From NCBI GenBank assembly GCA_934149275.1, contig CAKPEG010000006.1:1-64000 (forward strand): a stretch of 64,000 bases of DNA, read 5' to 3'. The position numbers and the translations under genes are program-made. The notes beneath the pieces were generated by a model. It saw nothing but the letters and a program-made list of their open reading frames with translations, was not told where the DNA came from and ran no database searches. Positions within the stretch are counted from its first letter, which is position 1. The number at the start of each line of letters is the position of its first letter. This DNA is from an uncultured Clostridia bacterium (lineage in GTDB: Bacteria > Bacillota > Clostridia > TANB77 > CAG-508). Shown here piece by piece: positions 26,986 through 35,345 of this stretch.

Positions 26986-27447
26986 CTATTTATTATTTTT
27001 TAAAGATCTTTTAAATCCTTTAAAAGAAACTTCTTGGAATAAGAAATCATGAACTTCATTTAATACTTTTTCTTCTTTTGGAGATAATTCAATTCTTATT
27101 TCTTGTTTTAAATCAATTTCTTGGAATAAGAATGATTTTATTCTTGACCAAAATCCTGCTTTTACAGGTAATTTTTTAGAATCATATTCATCTGTTGTTG
27201 AAATGCTCTCATATCCAACGCCTTGTGCTTGATTTGTTTGATTAGAAACAAATCCACCTACATAAGAACCTGCGTTTTGTTCTTCTGTATTTCCGTTTGT
27301 TCCAAAGAAACCTCCTACATATCCTGTTGGTTGTTGAATAGCACCAACATATGAATCAGCTTTCTCTTGTGGCATTCCATCAATAAAAATGCTTCCAGCA
27401 TTTTCTTGAACCTTTTCTTCTTCATTTCTAAAATTTATATTTCCCAT
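26986..27447 (-). CDS. Hypothetical protein with YVG repeats
   Basis: A 153-residue soluble protein without signal peptide or membrane segment. The N-terminal half has a repeated pattern: DSYVGAIQQ, TGYVGGFFG and GSYVGGFVS, embedded in Gly/Asn/Gln-rich sequence that is likely disordered. The C-terminal half holds a doubled motif, KSFLFQEIDLKQEIRIEL and HDFLFQEVSFKGFKRSL, about 35 residues apart. Good AGGAGG site. It lies between the ABC transporter and mtaB with its own terminator. I do not recognise the family. Confidence 0.78.
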   Translation of the reverse strand: MGNINFRNEEEKVQENAGSIFIDGMPQEKADSYVGAIQQPTGYVGGFFGTNGNTEEQNAGSYVGGFVSNQTNQAQGVGYESISTTDEYDSKKLPVKAGFWSRIKSFLFQEIDLKQEIRIELSPKEEKVLNEVHDFLFQEVSFKGFKRSLKNNK

Positions 27448-27555
27448 TTCATTCCTCCTTAGTAAAACTTCACCACTTATGATAAGTTATACTATATCCA
27501 AACAAAATATTCAATACAATTTCTTTTTCATTTCAATTACTCTTTTGTTACATTT

Positions 27556-28851
27556 TTATTTCATTTTCTTTCCTATTAGACAATCGCCACCATTTTTCTC
27601 AGCAATAACATCAACAAAATTCTCTAAATCACTTTCATCTCCGACAGTTTTCACAACTATATAATTTCCTGTATGTCCCTTAATATAATCGCCATCTTTT
27701 TCTTCCATCAATACTCTAACTTTTTTTCCGATATACTCATTCAAATAATCACATTCATTCTCATTTGATAATTGTAACAATCTTTTGCTTCTTACATCTT
27801 TTATCTCAGCAGGTATTTGATTTTTCATCTTAGCAGCAACTGTACCTTTTCTAGGTGAATACTTAAATACATGCATTTTATAAAACTTTATTTCTTTTAA
27901 AAATTCATACGTCTTCTCAAAATCTTCGTCAGTTTCATTTGGAAATCCTACAATTATATCAGTTGTTAAAATAACGTCATCATATAAATTTCTTAATCTT
28001 CTTACAACATCTCTAAATTGATCAGTTGTATATTTTCTGTTCATTTCTTTCAAAGTTTTATCACATCCGCTTTGAAGTGATAAATGAAAATGATGACATA
28101 ACTTCTCTATTTTTTTAGCTCTATTACAAAACTCATCTGTTATCATAAGAGGCTCTATAGATCCTAATCTAATTCTCTTAATTCCATCTATCTTATTAAT
28201 TTCTTCAAGTAAATCAATTAATCTGTATTCATTATCAAAATCTTTTCCATAAGCTGAAACCTGTATTCCAGTAATAACAACCTCTTTAATACCTTCATCT
28301 GCAATCTTAGTAATCTCATCAATTACACTCTCAGGTTTTCTACTGCAAATTCTTCCTCTAGCATATGGAATTATGCAATATGTACAAAAATTATTGCATC
28401 CATCTTGAACCTTTATAACAGCTCTTGTTTTTTCAGTATATGTTATTGAACCAAAATCATAAAAATAATTTTCAATTGCAGTATCATCAATATTTTTCCC
28501 ATCAAAATACGCTTCTATATATTTATCAATATTTGCCTTTTGATGATTTCCAAGAACCAAATCAACCTCATCAATTTTTTCAATTTCTTCTTTTGCTACT
28601 TCAGCATAGCAACCAACAACAATAACAAATGCATCTTTATTCATTTCTTTAGCACGTCTAATCATTTGTCTAGATTTTCTATCTGACATATTTGTTACAC
28701 TACAAGTATTAATAATATAAATATCAGCTTTTTCTTCCGGTTCAACTACTTCATATTTATCCATTAATTTCTGAGCCATACCATTTGTTTCATATTGATT
28801 AACTTTACAACCTAATGTAAAAAAAGCAACTTTTTTCTTATTTTTCTCCAT
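27556..28851 (-). CDS. mtaB: tRNA t6A37 methylthiotransferase MtaB
   Basis: Radical-SAM enzyme that adds a methylthio group to t6A37 in tRNAs reading ANN codons. The opening VAFFTLGCKVNQYETNGM is characteristic of MtaB rather than MiaB or RimO. The three N-terminal cluster Cys are in LGCKVNQ, INTCSVTN and VVGCYAEV; the radical-SAM CxxxCxxC is QDGCNNFCTYCIIPYARGR. A C-terminal TRAM-like segment (YIGKKVRVLMEEKDGDYIKG) follows. The frame opens at 28863, but the ATG at 28851 has GGAG six bases upstream and gives the family's usual start. Confidence 0.94.
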   Translation of the reverse strand: MEKNKKKVAFFTLGCKVNQYETNGMAQKLMDKYEVVEPEEKADIYIINTCSVTNMSDRKSRQMIRRAKEMNKDAFVIVVGCYAEVAKEEIEKIDEVDLVLGNHQKANIDKYIEAYFDGKNIDDTAIENYFYDFGSITYTEKTRAVIKVQDGCNNFCTYCIIPYARGRICSRKPESVIDEITKIADEGIKEVVITGIQVSAYGKDFDNEYRLIDLLEEINKIDGIKRIRLGSIEPLMITDEFCNRAKKIEKLCHHFHLSLQSGCDKTLKEMNRKYTTDQFRDVVRRLRNLYDDVILTTDIIVGFPNETDEDFEKTYEFLKEIKFYKMHVFKYSPRKGTVAAKMKNQIPAEIKDVRSKRLLQLSNENECDYLNEYIGKKVRVLMEEKDGDYIKGHTGNYIVVKTVGDESDLENFVDVIAEKNGGDCLIGKKMK

Positions 28852-29011
28852 ATACTTCTCCATATTCTAAAAACTATCAATTATATTTAAGTTCTTCATA
28901 AAATAGCAAAATAAAAGAGGTCTTCAATAATATTTTCAATTATTCTATTTTCAAATCCACATCTTTTCTTGCATATGATATTTCAAAAAAATCTTCTATT
29001 TTTTATTACAT

Positions 29012-29060
29012 AAATAAACTCAAATCATCAAACAGCAGTCCAATAACTTGAGTTTATTTT
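29012..29060 (-). terminator. Terminator of mreB
   Basis: AAATAAACTCAA and TTGAGTTTATTT form a 12-bp stem nine bases after the mreB stop. The T run is weak, so termination is likely but not certain. Confidence 0.7.
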
Positions 29061-29068
29061 AACACATA

Positions 29069-30058
29069 TTATTTTCTATCTAAATTATCAAGATTATCCA
29101 AAGCTTTACCTGTTCCTAAAGCAACACATGAAACTGCATCTTCAGCAATCATAACATTAATGCCAGTTCTTTCTTGAAGAAGCTTGTCCAATCCATCAAT
29201 CAAGCAACCTCCACCAGTCATATAAATTCCTCTATCACTAATATCAGCTGCAAGTTCGGGTGGCGTTTTTTCTAAAACTGAATGAACTGCATCAACAATC
29301 ATATTTACAGGTTCATCTAAAGCTTCCATCATTTCACTTGAATGAACAGTTAATGTTTTAGGAAGACCAGTTATTAAATCTCTTCCTCTTATATCCATCT
29401 CAACATCTTGAATCTTAGGGTAAACACAACCAACATTAACTTTTAAATCCTCAGCTGTTCTTTCACCTATCATTACATTATATTTTCTTTTAATAAATCT
29501 AACAATTGCCTCATCAAATTTATCACCAGCTACTTTTATTGAAGTGCTAACAACAGAGCCACCAAGAGAAATAACAGCAATATCAGTAGTTCCACCACCT
29601 ATATCAACAATCATATTTCCACATGGTTTTGAAATATCTATTCCAGCTCCAATAGCAGCAGCAATTGGTTCTTCAATCAAATATACTTTTCTTGCTCCAG
29701 CATTTGAAGCAGCATCTATAACAGCTTTTTTCTCAACCTCAGTTACCTGAGATGGTATACAAATCATTATTCTAGGAGCAAATAAAAATTTTCCTCCTAT
29801 TTTATTTATAAAATATTTTAACATTTTTTCTGTAACAGTATAATCAGAAATAACGCCATCTCTTAATGGTCTTGTTGCAATTATATTTCCTGGTGTTCTC
29901 CCAAGCATTCTTCTTGCTTCATGTCCAACAGCTAAAACCTCTCCAGAAGTACTATTTACAGCAACTACAGATGGTTCCCTAAGTACAATTCCTTTTCCTT
30001 TTACATACGCTATTACTGTAGCAGTTCCTAAATCTATACCTATATCTTGTCCAAACAT
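29069..30058 (-). CDS. mreB: Rod-shape actin MreB/Mbl
   Basis: Bacterial actin that guides lateral wall synthesis. 329 residues with all actin-fold ATP motifs: phosphate 1 GQDIGIDLGTATVIAYVKG, phosphate 2 NMIVDIGGGTTDIAVISLGG, and adenosine motif DRGIYMTGGGCLIDGLDKLL. The family signature EEPIAAAIGAG is present. The last residues (LDNLDNLDRK) resemble Mbl, so the Mbl paralogue is an alternative; a rod-shaped cell is implied either way. Monocistronic; no mreC/D follow. Confidence 0.95.
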   Translation of the reverse strand: MFGQDIGIDLGTATVIAYVKGKGIVLREPSVVAVNSTSGEVLAVGHEARRMLGRTPGNIIATRPLRDGVISDYTVTEKMLKYFINKIGGKFLFAPRIMICIPSQVTEVEKKAVIDAASNAGARKVYLIEEPIAAAIGAGIDISKPCGNMIVDIGGGTTDIAVISLGGSVVSTSIKVAGDKFDEAIVRFIKRKYNVMIGERTAEDLKVNVGCVYPKIQDVEMDIRGRDLITGLPKTLTVHSSEMMEALDEPVNMIVDAVHSVLEKTPPELAADISDRGIYMTGGGCLIDGLDKLLQERTGINVMIAEDAVSCVALGTGKALDNLDNLDRK

Positions 30059-30289
30059 CAGAATCTTCCTTTCTCATTTACATATTCTTTACAAAGCTGT
30101 TACGATTATATTACACTTCATTTAAAATTTCAATTACTTTGAGCATATTTTTACCCATCTAATTTTTAATAATCTTCAAACATTAGTCATACTCTATAAT
30201 TCCCCTATTCAAAATTTATTTTATTGCTTTTTTTAAAAAATTATTCCAATTTGAGGCAAAAATTAAAACTTCATTGAAAATATAGCACT

Positions 30290-30470
30290 TTTATGAGATA
30301 ATAGTAATATCGTAACTAGAATAAAAGTGAACTATTGTGAAATAATAGCATATCATAACTAGAATAAAAATGAACTATTATGCGATAATAGCAATATCAT
30401 AACTAGAATAAAAGTGAACTATTATGAAATAATAGCAATATCATAATCAGAATGAAAATGAACTATTTAC
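30290..30470. repeat. Four 44-bp tandem repeats with internal palindrome
   Basis: Units begin at about 30311, 30354, 30398 and 30442 (CGTAACTAGAATAAAAGTGA, CATAACTAGAATAAAAATGA and so on), spacing 43-44 bases. Each ends with a 7-bp hairpin of the CTATTAT..ATAATAG type. They fill the 523-base gap between the divergent mreB and mutS2 genes, which is otherwise AT-rich and without visible genes. Confidence 0.9.
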
Positions 30471-30581
30471 AATACCCATCATAACATTTTATAGTCTGTT
30501 ATATTAGTTTACTTTCAAGACTGATTTTTCAATTTCTTTTACAAACATTTCTATTATAAAATAAAAGGAAAGGATTTTATA

Positions 30582-32918
30582 ATGCAAACAACATACTTAG
30601 AAAAATTAGAATTTAATAAAATTAAAAATATATTATCATCTTATGCTAAAACTAATAACGGCAAAAAAATGTGCTTAGACTTATATCCATCAAACAACAA
30701 AGAAAAAGTACAAAAAGCATTAGACGAAACAACCGAAGCAGTCGCACTTATATATAGGAAAGGAAATCTTCCTTTAGAAACAATAGGCGATATTTCAACT
30801 TACATATTAAATCTAAAAAATCAAAATTTCTTATCAGCAAAAGCCTTATTAGAACTTGCCACTCTATTAAAAACAAGTAAAACATTAAAAAACTATTATT
30901 TTGAAAAGGAACTAAATCAAACTGATAGCCTAACAAATTATTTTGATCATTTATATACTAACCCAAGCATTGAAGAAAAAATATTCTCAGCAATAATAGA
31001 TGAAAACACTTTCGATGATAGAGCATCTAATGCCTTATATAAAATAAGACAGCAAATGAGAAACACTAAAAAAGAAATAAAAAATAAATTGCAATCACTT
31101 CTAAATTCAAAATATTTGCAAGAACCAATAGTAACAATTAGACAAAACAGATTCGTTGTACCTGTTAAATCAGAATATCAAACAGAAATAAAAGGATTTA
31201 TCCATGACACATCAAGCACAGGTTCAACAGTATTCGTAGAACCCATATCTGTTTTTGATTTAAACAACCAACTATCAGAATTAAAAAATCAAGAAAATAT
31301 AGAAATTGAAAAGATATTGCAAATCCTATCTTCTCTATTTTTCGATATTATAAATGAATTAGAAAATAATTTTAATCTAATAACAATTTTAGATTTCATT
31401 TTTGCAAAAGCAAAATATTCAAAAGAACTAGATTGTAACTGTCCAAAAATAAATGATGATAAAATAATTTATTTAAAAAACGCAAAACATCCTTTATTAG
31501 ATCAAAACATCGCTGTTCCAATAACATTAGAAATAGGTAAAACATTTTCAAGTCTACTAATTACAGGACCAAACACAGGTGGGAAAACTGTAACACTAAA
31601 AACTGTTGGGTTATTAACAACTATGGCACAAAGTGGTATGCACATTCCAGCTTCTAGTGAAAGTTCAATTTATTTATTTGATAATATTTTCGCAGACATT
31701 GGAGATGAACAAAGTATTCTTGAATCTTTAAGTACTTTCTCATCTCATATGACTCATATTATAAATATTTTAAATGAAGCAACTTCAGACAGTTTAGTAC
31801 TTGTAGACGAATTAGGTTCTGGAACAGATCCAATCGAAGGTGCAAGCTTAGCACTTAGCATACTAGAATATTTAAAAGAACATAACATCACCGTATTAGC
31901 AACTACACACTATCACGAATTAAAAGAATATGCTCTCTTAACAGAAGGTGTTGAAAATGCTAGTTGCGAATTCAACTTAGAAACGCTTTCACCTACATAC
32001 CGCTTATTAATTGGTGTTCCAGGTAAAAGTAATGCTTTTGCAATAAGTCAAAAACTAGGTTTAAAGCAAGAAATCTTAGAAAATGCTAAAAAAAGTATTA
32101 ATTCTGACACAGCTAAAACAGAAGATTTATTAAAAGAAATCTATGATTCAAAAGCTTTAATAGAATCTGAAAAAGAAAAAACATTACAATACTCAAATAA
32201 AATTGAAAGATTAAAGCAAAAACTAGAAAATGAAACAACAGACTTAGAAGAACACAAAAAAGAATATTTACAAAAAGCCAAACAAGAAGCTCGTGAAATT
32301 TTACTAAGTGCTAAACAAGAAGCAAACGACATCATAAAAGAAATGGAATCAGAAAAAAATAATTCTAAAAATCTTAACACACTAAGAAACAAACTAACAT
32401 CAAAATTACATGAAGTAAATCAAACACCTGAATCACCCCTAGAAGAAACACAAAAAATAGATGAATCACAAATAAAACCAGGAGCAATAGTATTTGTACC
32501 AAAATTTAACAAGAATGGAACAATTTTAAGTTATCCAAATCAATCTAAAAAATTTAACATACAAATTGATAACATAAAAACAACCTTAACCCCATCACAA
32601 ATAACAATTGCAAAAAATATAGAAGTCAAAAAAGAAATAATAACTAAAAAGCATTCAACATTTGCGCCTAAAAATGTTAGAACAGAATTAAACGTAATTG
32701 GAATGAACATTGAAGAATCAATTTTTCTTGTAGATAAATTTTTAGATGAAGCAGCAGTAGCAAAACTAGAAACAGTTAGAATTGTACACGGAAAAGGTAC
32801 CGGTATCTTAGGAAAAGGAATTCAAAAATACTTAAAATCTCATCCACACGTAAAAAGCTACAGATATGGAATTTTTGGAGAAGGTGAAATGGGAGTTACA
32901 ATAGTTGAATTAAAATAG
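30582..32918 (+). CDS. mutS2: Endonuclease MutS2
   Basis: MutS-family ATPase without the mismatch-recognition domain; in Firmicutes it suppresses homologous recombination and helps rescue collided ribosomes. 778 residues, normal length. ATPase motifs: Walker A LLITGPNTGGKTVTLKTVGL, then FADIGDEQSILESLSTFSSH and VLVDELGSGTDPIEGASLAL. A long charged coiled coil spans about 505-610. The C-terminal Smr nuclease domain (ELNVIGMNIEESIFLVDKFL; VRIVHGKGTGILGKGIQKYL) has the His-Gly-Lys-Gly loop. RBS AAGGAAAGGA. Its stop codon abuts a family B repeat. Confidence 0.97.
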   Translation: MQTTYLEKLEFNKIKNILSSYAKTNNGKKMCLDLYPSNNKEKVQKALDETTEAVALIYRKGNLPLETIGDISTYILNLKNQNFLSAKALLELATLLKTSKTLKNYYFEKELNQTDSLTNYFDHLYTNPSIEEKIFSAIIDENTFDDRASNALYKIRQQMRNTKKEIKNKLQSLLNSKYLQEPIVTIRQNRFVVPVKSEYQTEIKGFIHDTSSTGSTVFVEPISVFDLNNQLSELKNQENIEIEKILQILSSLFFDIINELENNFNLITILDFIFAKAKYSKELDCNCPKINDDKIIYLKNAKHPLLDQNIAVPITLEIGKTFSSLLITGPNTGGKTVTLKTVGLLTTMAQSGMHIPASSESSIYLFDNIFADIGDEQSILESLSTFSSHMTHIINILNEATSDSLVLVDELGSGTDPIEGASLALSILEYLKEHNITVLATTHYHELKEYALLTEGVENASCEFNLETLSPTYRLLIGVPGKSNAFAISQKLGLKQEILENAKKSINSDTAKTEDLLKEIYDSKALIESEKEKTLQYSNKIERLKQKLENETTDLEEHKKEYLQKAKQEAREILLSAKQEANDIIKEMESEKNNSKNLNTLRNKLTSKLHEVNQTPESPLEETQKIDESQIKPGAIVFVPKFNKNGTILSYPNQSKKFNIQIDNIKTTLTPSQITIAKNIEVKKEIITKKHSTFAPKNVRTELNVIGMNIEESIFLVDKFLDEAAVAKLETVRIVHGKGTGILGKGIQKYLKSHPHVKSYRYGIFGEGEMGVTIVELK

Positions 32919-33063
32919 AACAAAAGCGGACTATTTATAACATTTGTACCGATTATAACATTTTCAAGTCCGCGTCTTTGTTCGCGCGCGAAATTTGCTT
33001 TGCAAATTTCTGTGCATTGTTATTTTATATAATAGGAAGTTCGAAGAACTTTCCTATTATATA
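32919..33063. repeat. Dispersed structured repeat, family B copy 2
   Basis: Begins at the mutS2 stop codon. GAACAAAAGCGGACT pairs with AAGTCCGC..TTTGTTC; then GAAATTTGC/GCAAATTTC and TATATAATAGGAAGTTC/GAACTTTCCTATTATATA hairpins. The best-formed copy of the family. Confidence 0.87.
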
Positions 33064-33065
33064 AC

Positions 33066-33126
33066 AAAAATGTCACTTATAGTAGAAATAATTTAAAACT
33101 AATCCCCTACATTAGTGACATTTTTT
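33066..33126. terminator. Bidirectional terminator between mutS2 and lexA
   Basis: AAAAATGTCACT pairs with AGTGACATTTTT around about 35 bases and is followed by a T run on the plus strand. No gene lies in 33127-33267; that stretch is plain AT-rich sequence. Confidence 0.8.
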
Positions 33127-33267
33127 ATTTGCAATACTTCCTTCCTCATTCAATAATCTATTATATCGAAAAATATTTATCAAAATTCACTTACCGACTT
33201 TAAAACATTATAATACACATATTTTATAAAGTTTTCTTTCTAAAACTTCTTTGAGGTATTTTCAAAA

Positions 33268-33936
33268 TTACATTTTTCTAAATACACCTGCAACCTTACC
33301 TAAAATCTTGCAATCAGGAACAATAATTGGATCCATTGTAGAATTTTCTGGTTGTAATCTAATATGGTCTTTTTCTTTATAGAAAGTTTTAACAGTAGCT
33401 TCATCTTCAATTAAAGCAACTACAATTTCCCCATTCATTGCAGTATCTTGCTTTTTAACTAAGATATAGTCCCCATCAAGAATTCCAGCTTCTATCATAC
33501 TCTCTCCTCTTACAGTAAGCATAAAGCTTTCTGAATTTCCAACAAAATCAATTGGAATTGGGAAAGTATCAGTAACATTCTCAACAGCTAAAATTGGAGC
33601 ACCTGCTGTAATCTTGCCTATTACAGGAACCTCAACAAGTTCTTTCTCTGTGTAAACATCTTTATTTCCAGGAGTAAATGTTTCTTGATTTTCTAAAGCT
33701 CCTCCCTTCAATAATTTAAGAGTTCTACCTTTTTGTTGTTCTTTTTTAATATATCCTTTTTCTTCAAGTTGGTTTAAATATCCATGAACTGTTGCAGTAG
33801 ATTTTAAGTCAACAGCTTTACCAATCTCTCTAACAGATGGTGGATATCCTTTTAATTTTATTTGTTTTTCAATAAATCTAAGAATAGCTTTTTCTCTTTT
33901 ATTTAGTCCGTTTGGATCTTTTTTCTTCAATTTCAT
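33268..33936 (-). CDS. lexA: LexA repressor
   Basis: SOS repressor that cleaves itself when RecA is activated. N-terminal winged helix (KREKAILRFIEKQIKLKGYP; PSVREIGKAVDLKSTATVHG), then the S24 peptidase domain with the Ala-Gly cleavage site in GKITAGAPILAVEN, catalytic Ser in LTVRGESMIEAGILDGDYIL and Lys in VALIEDEATVKTFYKE. The open frame extends to a TTG at 33990, but that TTG is the -35 box of the promoter. The start is therefore the ATG at 33936, or the TTG at 33930, which is better spaced (8 bases) from AGGAG. About 222 residues. Confidence 0.96.
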   Translation of the reverse strand: MKLKKKDPNGLNKREKAILRFIEKQIKLKGYPPSVREIGKAVDLKSTATVHGYLNQLEEKGYIKKEQQKGRTLKLLKGGALENQETFTPGNKDVYTEKELVEVPVIGKITAGAPILAVENVTDTFPIPIDFVGNSESFMLTVRGESMIEAGILDGDYILVKKQDTAMNGEIVVALIEDEATVKTFYKEKDHIRLQPENSTMDPIIVPDCKILGKVAGVFRKM

Positions 33937-33961
33937 CACTCCTATTTTTTTCTTGTTCAAG

Positions 33962-33999
33962 ATAATATCACATAACTTTTTGTTTGTCAAACAAAAGTT
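33962..33999 (-). promoter_or_regulatory. lexA promoter with overlapping palindrome
   Basis: TTGACA (33985-33990) and TATTAT (33962-33967) are 17 bases apart with a TGA before the -10. A near-perfect inverted repeat, AACTTTT.TGTTTG.T.CAAACAAAAGTT, covers the -35 region (about 33974-33999). It is a good candidate for an operator, possibly LexA's own, although it does not match the usual GAAC..GTTC SOS box. Confidence 0.8.
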
Positions 34000-34155
34000 T
34001 CATTTTTTATTTATTTTTCTCTGTTACCTTTTTGTTACATGAATGTAAATTTGTAATCAAAATATAATCTTAATGATATCTTATTTTGTTGAAAAATGGT
34101 AAATTAAATATTATAATTTCAATATATAGTATTTTATAATATTTAGGAGAAAAAA

Positions 34156-35028
34156 ATGGATTTTACAAAAGATATTTATATTAATAAAGATAAGATTCGC
34201 GAAGATGAAGATTTTGTTATTTTATACAAAGGCTTTCTATTTTCAAACAATCTAACAAACGATGTTTATGTTTCATATGGTTATGGTAACATGTGGGAAA
34301 ATAAAGATGAAAAGAAAATGAAACCATCTACTTTTGGTTACCTTGCAACTATAGATGTTGGATCTGGTGATAACCTACAATTTGTTTTCAGAGATGATAA
34401 TGGAAATTGGGATAACAATAATTCACAAAACTACATTCTTCCTATTGAAGAAAGTCAAGAAATTTTATCTTTTAAAACAATAGCAGATACAAGTAAAGAA
34501 GTTAGCTTTGAAGCAGCTGAACAAACTGAACCTACTACTGTTGAAGAAAAAGAAGAAATATTTGAACCTGCAGTTGTCAATTCAAATTCTTTTGATTTAT
34601 ATAAAACTGTAGATTTAGAAAATTTAAACAAACAAGCCATTCCAAATGATACAATAATCACACAAATTAGTTTAAATGAAAAAAATGAAAATGTTGTTTC
34701 TAAATCAGTAATAAAATCAGAAACACCTGAAGTAAAAAAAGCTGTTTCTTTTGAAGAAATAACTGGTGCATCTGTAAATGATGCAGTTAATACAGTTGAA
34801 GAAAATAATACAGCTACAAGCAGCAAATTAAATGTTAATACAACAGTAAACAGCGTTCCAGATGTTGTAGAAAACATTGAAGAAAAATCAATGACAGTAA
34901 AAAAAGAATCTACATTAGAAAGAACTCTTTCTCTATTTGAATCAGTTGTTAAAAATGTAAAAGTAGCTTTTTCAAAATTAGTTAAACTAGTAAAAACAAG
35001 TCTAAACTTAAACGAAGAAGATGAATAA
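34156..35028 (+). CDS. Carbohydrate-binding (CBM25/53-like) protein with long acidic tail
   Basis: A 290-residue protein with no signal peptide. Residues 1-105 resemble starch-binding modules of the CBM25/53 kind: VYVSYGYGNMWENKDEKKMK, GYLATIDVGSGDNLQFVF and FRDDNGNWDNNNSQNYILP, with the Trp-Asp-Asn-Asn motif. Such cytoplasmic modules occur in clostridia alone or near glycogen or granule proteins. The remaining 180 residues are Glu/Val/Asn/Thr-rich, low in structure, ending in an amphipathic helix (FESVVKNVKVAFSKLVKLV). Divergent from lexA; terminator follows. The ligand, probably an alpha-glucan, is inferred. Confidence 0.8.
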   Translation: MDFTKDIYINKDKIREDEDFVILYKGFLFSNNLTNDVYVSYGYGNMWENKDEKKMKPSTFGYLATIDVGSGDNLQFVFRDDNGNWDNNNSQNYILPIEESQEILSFKTIADTSKEVSFEAAEQTEPTTVEEKEEIFEPAVVNSNSFDLYKTVDLENLNKQAIPNDTIITQISLNEKNENVVSKSVIKSETPEVKKAVSFEEITGASVNDAVNTVEENNTATSSKLNVNTTVNSVPDVVENIEEKSMTVKKESTLERTLSLFESVVKNVKVAFSKLVKLVKTSLNLNEEDE

Positions 35029-35032
35029 AAAA

Positions 35033-35063
35033 AAAGCCAATTTGTTTTATACAGATTGGCTTT
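35033..35063 (+). terminator. Terminator of the carbohydrate-binding protein gene
   Basis: AAAGCCAAT pairs with ATTGGCTTT, preceded by an A run and followed by TTTAAAAAAT. It ends exactly where repeat A2 begins. Confidence 0.82.
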
Positions 35064-35193
35064 AAAAAATATTATATTTAATTTCTTAGTTTTTTGCTAA
35101 AAGATTTTATCGCCCACTAAACTTCGTTTATTCGGCCTGATTAAAAACTTTCAAACTACGCGTCACTCAAAAATTAAATATAATATTTTTCTC
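35064..35193. repeat. Dispersed structured repeat, family A copy 2
   Basis: In the opposite orientation to copies 1 and 3. Arms AAAAATATTATATTTAATTT and complement; core with TTTGCTAAAAGATTTTATCG, GCCCACTAAACTTCG and ACTTTCAAACTACGCGTCAC. Arm sequence differs from copy 1, yet pairing is kept. Confidence 0.83.
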
Positions 35194-35249
35194 TTCTTCA
35201 AAAGATTATTTATATTGTTTTTTACTCATCTTCATAAAATATATAAGTA

Positions 35250-35340
35250 TAAAAAAAGATAGCGGTTATGAAGTGAACCCTCCTTGTTAAACTTTTTTGT
35301 CTAACAATTTTGATTAATTTCATAACTACTATCTTTTTTA
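35250..35340 (-). terminator. Long-hairpin terminator of obgE
   Basis: AAAAGATAG.AGTTATGAA pairs with TTCATAACCGCTATCTTTT and is followed by seven T on the minus strand. An inner TTGTTA/TAACAA hairpin sits in the 50-base loop beside a GGAGGG. An unusually large terminator. Confidence 0.75.
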
Positions 35341-35345
35341 CATTA

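Noticed and set aside
30290..30470. CRISPR array
   Set aside because: 44-bp units directly abut without unique spacers.
33937..33990. N-terminal extension of LexA (18 residues)
   Set aside because: The TTG that would start it is the -35 element of the lexA promoter.
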